A stretch of DNA of 8,410 bases from Acidobacteriota bacterium (GCA_017860085.1 JAFNAJ010000095.1:1-8410), one strand, 5' to 3'; counted from the stretch's first letter, positions 1 through 6,530 are shown. Notes: generated by a model from the letters alone, not told the origin. Made by a program: numbers and translations.

Positions 1-99
1 CTCGGTACCGCGCCGTGGGGCTTCTTCGTCTTCTTTGCGTTCGGCCTCGCGGCCGGCATTCTGAACGTCTACCGGACGACGTCCCGCCTGATGAAATGA
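1..99 (+). CDS. AtpZ/AtpI-like F0F1-ATPase accessory membrane protein, C-terminal fragment
   Basis: The frame is open from base 1 and ends at the TGA at 97-99, leaving 32 residues of a protein whose start is outside the window. The visible part is one hydrophobic helix (PWGFFVFFAFGLAAGILNVY) followed by a short basic tail (RTTSRLMK). A glycine-rich helix ending in 'NVYR' is typical of the small two-helix AtpZ/AtpI-type proteins encoded ahead of ATP synthase genes, which are thought to help c-ring assembly or Mg2+ supply. Its stop overlaps the start of the next gene (ATGA at 96-99), which indicates translational coupling within the atp cluster. The identification rests on a short fragment plus strong context. 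Confidence 0.7.
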   Translation, partial: LGTAPWGFFVFFAFGLAAGILNVYRTTSRLMK

Positions 100-542
100 G
101 CGTCTTCGACGCGGACCCGCTCCTCGGCCGGCTCGAACGCACGGCGACCGTGTTCTGTCTGGCAGCCGCCGTGGTCGCCCTCGGCGCTCGCGGTGGCCGA
201 CCAGACGTCGCGCTGGGCATTCTGGGCGGAGGCTTCCTGATCGGGGTCAGCTACTGGGCCATCAGGTCCGGCGGCGATGCCCTGCTGATCCTCGCAGGCG
301 GTGTTCGGAACGGGGCCGCGCCAGCGGTCGAAGAAGCCCGTCAGAGGCGGCGAACCGCGGGACGACTCGGGGCCCGGCTGGTGGGTCGGTACGCTTTACT
401 CGTCATCTTGGCGTACGTTATGATTGCGCGCTTGCGGCTGCACCCTATTGGCTTGCTGATAGGGGCGTCGTCGGTGGTGGCGGCCGCGACGATCGAAGCG
501 GTCCGCCTGCTGCTGGGAACGGGTCGTCCCGGGCCCCGGTAG
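96..542 (+). CDS. ATP synthase subunit I-like membrane protein
   Basis: This 148-residue protein starts at the ATG at 96, which overlaps the stop of the preceding gene. An in-frame upstream start at 15 was rejected because it would run through that gene. About four hydrophobic segments are visible, near residues 18-31, 37-57, 98-112 and 117-137, with an Arg-rich loop at 82-97. The size, four-helix layout and position directly before subunit a match the AtpI/subunit I family, which assists assembly of the c-ring. Family members are weakly conserved in sequence, so the call leans on topology and gene order. The tail 'GRPGPR' is short and basic. Confidence 0.68.
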   Translation: MSVFDADPLLGRLERTATVFCLAAAVVALGARGGRPDVALGILGGGFLIGVSYWAIRSGGDALLILAGGVRNGAAPAVEEARQRRRTAGRLGARLVGRYALLVILAYVMIARLRLHPIGLLIGASSVVAAATIEAVRLLLGTGRPGPR

Positions 543-587
543 GGCTGGCGCACCACGCGGTCCGGGCAATCGCCCCCGGTTGGTTCC

Positions 588-1388
588 ATGGAACAGCTGC
601 ATCACGAGCTTTGGATCGTCAAGGCCGTCAACGCCCTGCTCGGGCCCCTCGTGGCCGCGATGCTCGCGCCGTTCGGCTTCGAGTTCGCGCCGGGTCACGA
701 TGTGATTCCCGACTACCTGGTCATGTGCGGGGTCGTGCTCGTCGTGCTGGTGGGGCTGGCCCTGCTCGTCCGCTCGCAGCTGAGCGTCGACAACCCGGGT
801 CGGCTCCAGGTCGTCATGGAGGACATCGTCGGTCTGTTCGTCGACATGCTCAAGACGAACATCGGCGAGAAAGGCCCCAAGTACTTCCCCCTGGTGGCGG
901 CCATCGGGCTCTTCATCTTCACGGCGAACATGATCGGCAAGATCCCGGGCTTCATGTCGCCAACCGCCAACATCAACGTCACGCTCGGGTGCGCCCTCAC
1001 GGTATGGGTCTACTACCATATCCAGGGCATCAGGGTGCAGGGCGTCGTGTCGTACGTGAAGCACTTTGCCGCGCCGCCGGGCGCGCCGCTGTTCATCGCG
1101 CCCATCATGCTGCCCATCGAGATCATCAGCCACCTCTCGCGGGTGCTGTCGCTCTCGATTCGACTGTTCGGCAACATCTTCGGCGAGGAGCTCGTCGTGC
1201 TGATCCTGGCGAGCATCGTGCCGTTCCTGGTGCCGCTTCCGATGATGGTGTTGGGCATCGTCACGGGGACGCTGCAGGCTTTCATCTTCGTCATGCTCAC
1301 GATGATCTACCTGTCGGGCGCCGTGCATACCGGGCACGAGGACGAACTCCGCGAGCACGGGGAGTCGCATGCGCACGCTGCCGCGTGA
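588..1388 (+). CDS. atpB: F0F1 ATP synthase subunit a
   Basis: Subunit a (266 residues) forms the two half-channels that pass ions to and from the c-ring of the membrane F0 motor. The signature is clear. 'SIRLFGN' contains the essential Arg (R192, equivalent to E. coli R210) and N196, followed by E200. 'QAFIF' carries Q230, which corresponds to E. coli Q252. The segment 'GKIPGF' with 'TANIN' (residues 117-130) is another family hallmark. Five to six membrane helices are visible. The C-terminus is His-rich (HTGHEDELREHGESHAHAAA). The ATG at 588 gives a standard N-terminus, but no good Shine-Dalgarno sequence lies in the 45 bp after the subunit I gene. It is followed after 64 bp by the c-subunit gene. 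Confidence 0.96.
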   Translation: MEQLHHELWIVKAVNALLGPLVAAMLAPFGFEFAPGHDVIPDYLVMCGVVLVVLVGLALLVRSQLSVDNPGRLQVVMEDIVGLFVDMLKTNIGEKGPKYFPLVAAIGLFIFTANMIGKIPGFMSPTANINVTLGCALTVWVYYHIQGIRVQGVVSYVKHFAAPPGAPLFIAPIMLPIEIISHLSRVLSLSIRLFGNIFGEELVVLILASIVPFLVPLPMMVLGIVTGTLQAFIFVMLTMIYLSGAVHTGHEDELREHGESHAHAAA

Positions 1389-1437
1389 GCGTGTCGACGT
1401 CCGGCGCTGAACCCATCGCAACTACGTCAATCGCTTC

Positions 1438-1444
1438 GAGGAGG
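1438..1444 (+). promoter_or_regulatory. Shine-Dalgarno sequence of atpE
   Basis: GAGGAGG lies 8 nt before the GTG at 1453. This strong site supports the non-ATG start and hence the signal-like N-terminus MKKSFVL of subunit c. It is much better than the site before atpB, which fits the need for many c copies per enzyme. Confidence 0.75.
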
Positions 1445-1452
1445 CTCTGGTC

Positions 1453-1788
1453 GTGAAGAAATCCTTCGTTCTGACACTCGCACTCATTGCCGCCACCGGG
1501 CTGGTCTCACCCCTTTACGCTCAGGAGGCTGGCGCCGCCGCGGGATCCGAGCTCGTCAAGTGGTCGATCATCACGGCCGGCTTCGCCCTCGCCATCGCAG
1601 CAGCATTCGGCGCGCTGGGCCAGTCGCGCGGCATCGCGGCCGCTGCGGACGGCATCGCCAGGAACCCGTCGGCGGCCGGCGAGATCCGAGGCGTGTTCAT
1701 CCTCGGCCTCGTCCTGATCGAGTCGCTCGTCATCTACGTGCTGCTCATCTCGCTGATCCTGTTCTTCCTCAAGCCGTTCGGCGGCTAA
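1453..1788 (+). CDS. atpE: F0F1 ATP synthase subunit c, with N-terminal presequence
   Basis: Subunit c forms the rotating ring of F0. This 111-residue precursor is longer than the usual 75-90 because it begins with a signal-like segment (MKKSFVLTLALIAATGLVSP, probable cleavage after LYA at residue 23). The mature hairpin has helix 1 (about 36-60), the polar loop 'ARNP' (R70, N71, P72), and helix 2 with the ion-binding Glu in 'LIESLVIY' (E90). Aligned by eye on the loop Arg without gaps, Q57, E90, S91 and Y95 match the Na+ ligand residues Q32, E65, S66 and Y70 of the Ilyobacter tartaricus c-ring. The helix-packing Gly motif is altered to A50-F52-A54-G56. The start is GTG, supported by a strong Shine-Dalgarno. 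The next gene is unrelated, so the F0 b and F1 genes are not adjacent. Confidence 0.95.
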   Translation: MKKSFVLTLALIAATGLVSPLYAQEAGAAAGSELVKWSIITAGFALAIAAAFGALGQSRGIAAAADGIARNPSAAGEIRGVFILGLVLIESLVIYVLLISLILFFLKPFGG

Positions 1789-1822
1789 CAGTCCGTCGCA
1801 GCCGAAGTTCCGGGGGGCGCGC

Positions 1823-1850
1823 CCGGCTCCCGCCGACTGGTGGGAGCCGG
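1823..1850 (+). terminator. Hairpin, probable terminator after atpE
   Basis: CCGGCTCCC (1823-1831) and GGGAGCCGG (1842-1850) are perfectly complementary. The stem extends inward by one G-U and two G-C pairs to close a GACT tetraloop, making 12 bp in all. It lies 34 bp after the atpE stop and 43 bp before the next gene. There is no clean T-tract (the downstream sequence is CGACGTCCCTCTTGTC), so it may be an imperfect intrinsic terminator, a Rho-assisted one, or a 3'-end stabiliser. Confidence 0.6.
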
Positions 1851-1893
1851 CGACGTCCCTCTTGTCGTCTGGACCGATCCTCGCTGAAGGGCC

Positions 1894-2880
1894 GTGACGC
1901 CTCAGGACACCCGCGGCACCCACGGGGCGATCGACGCCTGGCTCGCCCTGATGGTGATCATCTGGGCGGGGAACTTCAGCCTCGTCAAGGCGACCCTCAC
2001 CCACATCCCCGCGATTCCATTCAACGCGCTGCGGCTCGTCTTGTCGTCAGGGCTGTTCCTGCTGTTCCTCGCGTGGCAGCACGCGCGCGGGGGCCGGAGC
2101 GACGAGACGGCCCCGCACGGGCCGTGGCGTGCCCTGGAGGCCAGCGTGCCCACGCGAGCCGACTGGCTCGTCATTGCCGGGCTTGGGGTCGTCGGCCACT
2201 TCGTCTACCAGCTGTGTTTCATCGGAGGGCTGGCGCGGACCAGCGCGGCCAACAGCGCGTTGATCCTCGGGTGCACGCCGGTGGCCGTCGGCCTCCTCTC
2301 GGCGGCCGTCGGGCAGGAACGGGTGCGATCGGCGCACTGGATCGGCGCGGTCCTCTCGCTCCTGGGACTGTATCTGGTGGCGGGTCGTGGGGTGCGGGTG
2401 TCTGGCGAGTCGTTCGCCGGTGACGCCCTGCTGCTGGTCGGCGTCGGATGCTGGGCCTTGTATACGGTGTTCTCGCGCCCCCTGCTCGATCGCCACTCGC
2501 CCCTGGTCGTAACCGGCTACTCGATGGCGATCGGGACCGTTTTCTTCCTGCCGGTGGCGCTGCCGAGCCTCCGCGCGCTCGACTGGACAGCCGTCACGAC
2601 CAACGCGTGGATCGCGCTCGTGACGTCGGCCGTCCTGTCGATCAACGTGGCGTACCTGATCTGGTACACGGCCGTGCAGCGGATAGGGAACACCCGCACG
2701 TCGATGTACTCGAACGTGGTGCCCGTGGTGGCGCTGGCGATCGCCTGGGTCTCACTGGGCGAACGAGTCGATCTCGCGAAGGTCGGCGGGGCAGCGGCCA
2801 TCCTGTCCGGCGTGGTCCTGTCGCGGCTGGCGGCAGGCGAGTTGCGGCGTCGGCTGCCGGCTCCTCCAGCCGAGGAGTGA
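1894..2880 (+). CDS. EamA/DMT-superfamily transporter, 10 membrane helices
   Basis: This 328-residue integral membrane protein belongs to the drug/metabolite transporter superfamily, whose members export amino acids, metabolites or drugs. It has two EamA repeats of about five helices each, roughly residues 17-165 and 176-312. The first begins with 'IIWAGNFSLVKATL'. The second ends with 'VVPVVALAIAWVSLGERV', the Pro-containing helix followed by 'GE' that marks EamA domains. The only upstream in-frame start after the stop at 1885-1887 is the GTG at 1894. The internal ATG at 1951 would cut into helix 1. A short AAGG lies only 3 nt before the GTG, so initiation may be weak. The hairpin before it suggests transcription separate from the atp genes. 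The substrate cannot be predicted. Confidence 0.87.
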   Translation: MTPQDTRGTHGAIDAWLALMVIIWAGNFSLVKATLTHIPAIPFNALRLVLSSGLFLLFLAWQHARGGRSDETAPHGPWRALEASVPTRADWLVIAGLGVVGHFVYQLCFIGGLARTSAANSALILGCTPVAVGLLSAAVGQERVRSAHWIGAVLSLLGLYLVAGRGVRVSGESFAGDALLLVGVGCWALYTVFSRPLLDRHSPLVVTGYSMAIGTVFFLPVALPSLRALDWTAVTTNAWIALVTSAVLSINVAYLIWYTAVQRIGNTRTSMYSNVVPVVALAIAWVSLGERVDLAKVGGAAAILSGVVLSRLAAGELRRRLPAPPAEE

Positions 2881-2935
2881 GACCGCGGGCATTTGGCGGA
2901 AGCGGCGACCTGGGGCATCATAGACGCTGAATCCT

Positions 2936-3106
2936 ATGAAGCCCTTTGGTAACGAGCGTTTCATGGCCCTCATCCCGCTGGCGGTGCTGGTCTTCGTCGT
3001 CACTGTCCTGGCTGGCGGGCCGGGGCCGCTCATCGACATGCTCGACCGTATTGCCAGGCAGGCCTACGAGGTCCTTGCCAGCGCGGTCTCGTCCGTGGTC
3101 CGCTGA
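2936..3106 (+). CDS. Small single-pass membrane protein, 56 residues, unknown function
   Basis: An ATG at 2936 opens a 56-codon frame ending at TGA 3104-3106. The product has a short basic N-terminus (MKPFGNERF), one strong hydrophobic helix at about residues 10-27 (MALIPLAVLVFVVTVLAG), then a possibly amphipathic tail (PLIDMLDRIARQAYEVLASA). It starts 55 bp after the transporter stop on the same strand and ends 32 bp before the convergent typA stop. A typical membrane-helix-plus-tail pattern in an otherwise empty interval argues that it is real, although no clear Shine-Dalgarno is seen. I do not recognise a family. Confidence 0.5.
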   Translation: MKPFGNERFMALIPLAVLVFVVTVLAGGPGPLIDMLDRIARQAYEVLASAVSSVVR

Positions 3107-3138
3107 CCGCCGCGGCCACTCGCTCACGGGCGGCCCGT

Positions 3139-4998
3139 TCAGGCGGGTTCGGCCTTCCTCGGTCGCTGCCCGCTCGCCAAGACCCTCTTTCTGAGTCGAA
3201 GGCTCTTCGGCGTCACCTCGACCAGCTCATCGTCGTTGATCCACTCGATGGCCTGTTCGAGGCCGAGGCGTCGCGGCGGGATCAGGCGGACTGCCTCGTC
3301 GGCCGTCGACGCCCGCATGTTCGTCTGCTTCTTTTCCTTCGTGATGTTGACGTCGAGGTCGCTGGGCCGGCTGTTCTCGCCGACGACCATGCCCTCGTAC
3401 ACGTGGGCGCCGGGCTCGACGAAGATCTCCCCACGCTCCTGGAGGTTGGAGATGGCATAGGCCGTGGCCGGACCCGGCCGATCGGCCACCAGCGCACCGG
3501 TCGTGCGACACGGGATCGGGCCGTGCCAGGGTTCCCACCCCGCGAAGATGTGGTGGAAGATCCCCGTGCCACGCGTATCGGTGAGGAACTGCGAGCGGAA
3601 CCCGATGAGACCCCTCGAGGGCACCCGGAACTCGAGGCGAATCCGCCCGCTGCCGTGGTTGACCATCCTGGTGAGTGTGCCCCGTCGCGCGCCGATCTGC
3701 GCGATGACCACGCCCTGATGATCGTCGGGCACGTCGATGACGACGTCCTCGACGGGCTCGACGATGCCGGCGCTGGCCTGCTTGGTGACGATCTCCGGGC
3801 GCGACACCTGGAGCTCGTATCCCTCGCGTCGCATCATCTCGATCAGGATCGACAACTGCAGCTCGCCTCGCCCGACGACCTTCGTCTGTTCGGGCGACTC
3901 CGTGTCCTCGATCCGAATCGAGACGTTGCCGAGCAGTTCGCGCTGCAGGCGCTCGCGCAGCTGGCGCGACGTGACGAACTGGCCTTCGCGGCCGGCAAAG
4001 GGCGACGTGTTGACCCCGAAGATCATCGAGACCGTGGGCTCGTCGACCGCAATCGGCGCCATGCCCCGGGGGTTCTCGGCGTCGGCGATGGATTCTCCGA
4101 TGGTGATGTCCTCGATGCCGGCCAGGCAGACGATGTCACCCGCGGCGGCCTGGCTGACGTCGACGCGCTTGAGGCCGTCGAACGCGAAGAGCTTGGTGAT
4201 CCGCGTCTGCTGCCGCGAGCCGTCGAGCTTGCAGACGCTGACGAGGTCGTTCAGTCGGACCTGGCCATTGAACACGCGGCCGATGGCGATGCGGCCGAGG
4301 TAGTCGCTCGAATCGAGGTTGGCGACGAGGATCTGCAACGTGCCGGACGGGTCGCCCGCAGGCGGCGGGATGTGCTCGACAATCGCGTCGAAGAGCGGGC
4401 GAAGGCTGTCGCCGGCCACCGCGGGATCGCGGCTCGCGATGCCGGCACGCGCGTTGGTGTAGAGCACCGGGAAGTCGAGCTGGTCCTCGGTCGCATCGAG
4501 ATCGATGAAGAGGTCGTAGATCTCGTTGAGCACCTCCTGCGACCGGGCGTCGGGGCGGTCGATCTTGTTGATCACGACGACAGGCGTCAGGCGTCGCTCG
4601 AGCGCCTTGCGCAGCACGAAGCGTGTCTGAGGCAGGGGACCCTCCGAGGCGTCCACGAGCAGCATCACGCCGTCGACCATCGAGAGCGTCCGCTCGACCT
4701 CGCCGCCGAAGTCGGCGTGCCCCGGGGTGTCGACGAGGTTCACCACGACGTCGCCGTACCGCACCGACGTGTTCTTGGCCAGAATCGTGATGCCACGTTC
4801 GCGTTCGAGGTCGGTGTTGTCCATCACGCGTTCGACGACGCGCTCGTTGGCCCGGTACACGCCGCTCTGCCTGAACATGGCATCAACCAGCGTGGTCTTG
4901 CCATGGTCGACGTGCGCCACGATGGCCACGTTGCGCCGATGCGGGTTGGCAACCGGGCCGTGCGACGTCGTCCCGCGGGTCTTCTCGCGTGTGAGCAT
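3139..4998 (-). CDS. typA: Ribosome-associated translational GTPase TypA/BipA
   Basis: TypA/BipA is an EF-G-like GTPase that binds the ribosome and helps 50S assembly and stress or cold adaptation. The 619-residue product has the full GTPase set: G1 'AHVDHGKTT' (28-36), G2 'RGIT' (68-71), G3 'DTPGH' (90-94), G4 'NKID' (144-147). EF-Tu domain II, EF-G-like domains III and V and the BipA-specific C-terminal domain follow. Typical BipA stretches include 'GRGELQLSILIEMMRREGYE', 'PSRGLIGFRSQFLTDTRG' and 'TNMRASTADEAVRLIPPR'. The ATG at 4998 gives an N-terminal extension of about 20 residues before 'RNVAIVAHVDHGKTT'. The frame stays open to 5241, but that part is low-complexity and runs over a promoter. 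It is transcribed alone and convergently with the small membrane protein gene. Confidence 0.97.
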   Translation of the reverse strand: MLTREKTRGTTSHGPVANPHRRNVAIVAHVDHGKTTLVDAMFRQSGVYRANERVVERVMDNTDLERERGITILAKNTSVRYGDVVVNLVDTPGHADFGGEVERTLSMVDGVMLLVDASEGPLPQTRFVLRKALERRLTPVVVINKIDRPDARSQEVLNEIYDLFIDLDATEDQLDFPVLYTNARAGIASRDPAVAGDSLRPLFDAIVEHIPPPAGDPSGTLQILVANLDSSDYLGRIAIGRVFNGQVRLNDLVSVCKLDGSRQQTRITKLFAFDGLKRVDVSQAAAGDIVCLAGIEDITIGESIADAENPRGMAPIAVDEPTVSMIFGVNTSPFAGREGQFVTSRQLRERLQRELLGNVSIRIEDTESPEQTKVVGRGELQLSILIEMMRREGYELQVSRPEIVTKQASAGIVEPVEDVVIDVPDDHQGVVIAQIGARRGTLTRMVNHGSGRIRLEFRVPSRGLIGFRSQFLTDTRGTGIFHHIFAGWEPWHGPIPCRTTGALVADRPGPATAYAISNLQERGEIFVEPGAHVYEGMVVGENSRPSDLDVNITKEKKQTNMRASTADEAVRLIPPRRLGLEQAIEWINDDELVEVTPKSLRLRKRVLASGQRPRKAEPA

Positions 4999-5004
4999 CC
5001 AGCC

Positions 5005-5013
5005 AGTATAACA
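5005..5013 (-). promoter_or_regulatory. Extended -10 promoter of typA, predicted leaderless start
   Basis: Read on the minus strand, 5013-5005 is TGTTATACT: an extended -10 (TGn) joined to TATACT, one mismatch from TATAAT. Counting the last T as -7 places +1 at 4998, the A of the typA ATG. No TTGACA-like -35 is seen at the usual spacing, which fits an extended -10 promoter. No Shine-Dalgarno lies between the box and the ATG. Confidence 0.6.
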
Positions 5014-5079
5014 GGCCGATCCGAGGCCGGCCGGGGGCCGGAATGCGGAACTGCCTGGCTCGGGCCGATTGCATGGACG

Positions 5080-5682
5080 ATGGAGACGAGCCGCGCCCAC
5101 TGGGCGACGATCGTGATACTGGCGGCGCTCACGGCCGGAAGCGAGGCCGGCCGGGCCGCTGCCGAGGCCCAGACGCAAAGCCGCGCGCGCACGTGGCGGG
5201 CTGGTGAGCTGGACGGACGCAGCCCGGGCACCACCGACCAAGGTGACAGCCTCTGTGCTGCGCTCGCGTCACTCGAGGGCTTGGACCTCTACGTAGCGGT
5301 GTCGCGTGGGGAGGCCAGGGCTGGCGACGTTCTCGTGCACCTGGCGTGCGGAACGGGGGGACCGACAGCATCGCGCGCCGCGCTGATTGCCTTGGCGGCC
5401 TCGGGCGACCGGCAGGATGTTCAGGTGCTGCTCGAGGTGGCCGCATCGCGCGACCCGGTTCGGGCCGCCGACGCGGTTGAGGCGCTGTTGTTGGCTGGGT
5501 TGCCGGTAGACGCCGACACCGTGGTCGGGGCCTATCGGTCGAGCGGACGCGCGACCCGGCGACGACTGCTGGTGGCGATGTCGGCCGCGGGAGCGACCGA
5601 GGCGCTGGCCGTGACTGCCGGGATCGAGACCGATGAGGACCTGGCTCGCGAAGCGCGACGTCGGCTCGACGCGCTCAGGTGA
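5080..5682 (+). CDS. Exported protein with HEAT-like helical repeats
   Basis: This 200-residue protein starts at the ATG at 5080. Upstream in-frame sequence is antisense to typA and was rejected. The N-terminus looks like a signal peptide or anchor (hydrophobic IVILAALTAG at residues 11-20, then an Ala-rich possible cleavage region). Residues about 55-200 are Ala/Leu-rich paired helices, such as 'ASRAALIALAASGDRQDVQV' and 'DPVRAADAVEALLLAG', and the last ends 'LAREARRRLDALR'. This resembles HEAT or PBS-lyase repeats, which are protein-binding scaffolds. Only two cysteines are present (C59, C90). The start lacks a strong Shine-Dalgarno and is divergent from typA across 81 bp. The exact function is unknown. 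Confidence 0.62.
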   Translation: METSRAHWATIVILAALTAGSEAGRAAAEAQTQSRARTWRAGELDGRSPGTTDQGDSLCAALASLEGLDLYVAVSRGEARAGDVLVHLACGTGGPTASRAALIALAASGDRQDVQVLLEVAASRDPVRAADAVEALLLAGLPVDADTVVGAYRSSGRATRRRLLVAMSAAGATEALAVTAGIETDEDLAREARRRLDALR

Positions 5683-5685
5683 TGC

Positions 5686-5778
5686 CGGGGTCAGATCTTG
5701 ATTCTATGCATCGCGGCTGAACTCCAGCGACCGCCACGACCCACGAGGCGAGATGCATAGAATCAAGATCTGACCCCG
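5686..5778. repeat. Palindromic REP/MITE-like element with perfect 27-bp inverted arms
   Basis: The left arm (5686-5712, beginning CGGGGTCAGATCTTGATT) and the right arm (5752-5778, ending AATCAAGATCTGACCCCG) are perfect reverse complements. They enclose a 39-bp GC-rich centre (5713-5751). Each arm contains the self-complementary hexamers AGATCT and ATGCAT and is visibly AT-richer than its surroundings. The element fills the convergent junction, starting 3 bp after the HEAT-protein stop and ending 15 bp before the stop of the minus-strand operon. It encodes nothing. It could be a non-autonomous element mobilised in trans by a Y1-type (RAYT/IS200-like) transposase, and it could serve both genes as a hairpin transcription end, though neither side has a T-tract. 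Confidence 0.8.
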
Positions 5779-5793
5779 ATCTCTCACGTGCCG

Positions 5794-6516
5794 CTACTCG
5801 GAGTCGACCGGCGGGTCCGTTCCGAGGAACTGTCGGTTCAGTTCCTTCCACTGGTCGGCGGACAGCAGCGTCAGCGGCGGGCGCACGAACTCACCGCCGT
5901 CGGCGACGGCCACGCCAAGCTCATGCTCCATGAATCGTCCCAGCCGCGCATCTTCCTGCTCGAGCCACGCTTGCGCCGCCTGGCCGGTTCGATAGGTCGA
6001 GTACTCGTGGTTCAGCGGCTCGATCGTGGCCAGCCAGCCGCGCCGGTACGAATCGCGACGAGCCAGGTCGGGATGACGGCTCAGTACGGGATTGAACCCA
6101 AGGACCCGGCCGTCCACCGGCGCCGCGATGGTGGCGCGACGTGCCCCGTACCCGATCTCCGCCAGGGCCTGGCCGCGATACACGACCGAGCCCACCGGCA
6201 CGAGCTGGATGCTGTCCATGCGGGGGAACAGGAGCTGGAAGAGGCCGTCGAGCCCGACGCGCAGCGTCTTCTCCCCCATCTCCTTCACCCACGTGTGGCC
6301 TGCCGCGTAGAACAGCCCCGTCGCCCACGGGACGCGCCCCGCCTGGCCGAGCCCGAGCACCCGGTCGTGGACCCGTCGGTAGCTCTTGACGCCCTGGAAG
6401 ACGATCAAGAGGGGCACGACCAGCAGCGCCAGCACCGCCAGCGCGAGCACGAATCGCGCCGCAAGTCCGACGATCAGGACCACGAGCGATTCACCGAAAC
6501 CCAGCAGCGCTTCCAT
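5794..6516 (-). CDS. Membrane-anchored glycine cleavage H-like protein lacking the lipoyl lysine (downstream copy)
   Basis: This 240-residue protein begins with one long hydrophobic helix (about 10-40), then a basic stretch (KSYRRVHDR) that suggests the rest is cytoplasmic. Residues about 70-167 follow the GcvH fold pattern: 'HTWV', 'VGLDGLFQLLF', 'PVGSVVYRGQALAEI', 'APVDGRVLGFNP', and 'DSYRRGWLATIEP' in place of 'DPYGEGWL'. The residue aligned with the lipoylated Lys is A125 (GYGARRATIAAP), so it cannot be a normal lipoyl carrier. The C-terminal extension (about 185-231) resembles that of the other H-like protein encoded at 6912-7613. The ATG at 6516 has an excellent Shine-Dalgarno. It is the last gene of the operon, 17 bp after the cytochrome gene. 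Confidence 0.78.
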   Translation of the reverse strand: MEALLGFGESLVVLIVGLAARFVLALAVLALLVVPLLIVFQGVKSYRRVHDRVLGLGQAGRVPWATGLFYAAGHTWVKEMGEKTLRVGLDGLFQLLFPRMDSIQLVPVGSVVYRGQALAEIGYGARRATIAAPVDGRVLGFNPVLSRHPDLARRDSYRRGWLATIEPLNHEYSTYRTGQAAQAWLEQEDARLGRFMEHELGVAVADGGEFVRPPLTLLSADQWKELNRQFLGTDPPVDSE

Positions 6517-6522
6517 GACAGG

Positions 6523-6530
6523 CTCCTTCC
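6523..6530 (-). promoter_or_regulatory. Shine-Dalgarno sequence of the downstream H-like gene
   Basis: Minus-strand GGAAGGAG lies 6 nt before the ATG at 6516. It fixes the start there rather than at the in-frame upstream codon at 6606, which would overlap the cytochrome gene. Confidence 0.75.

Noticed and set aside
396..1421. 341-residue minus-strand open frame across atpB
   Set aside because: The translation is low-complexity, dominated by His, Arg, Asp and Glu, and lies opposite a clear subunit a gene.
3107..3138. Possible shared terminator between the small membrane protein gene and typA
   Set aside because: Only a 5-bp CCGCC/GGCGG stem with a long loop and no T-tract is visible, which is expected by chance in such GC-rich DNA.
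3403..5079. Very long + strand open frame antisense to typA, continuous with the HEAT-like gene
   Set aside because: It is a GC-rich shadow of typA codons. Its translation is rich in Arg, Asp and His without domains, while typA on the other strand is unmistakable. Only the part from the ATG at 5080 is kept.
4999..5241. N-terminal extension of TypA to a start at 5241
   Set aside because: The extra 81 residues are Ala/Arg/Gly-rich with no family match. They overlap the divergent HEAT-like gene and run through the -10 promoter at 5005-5013.
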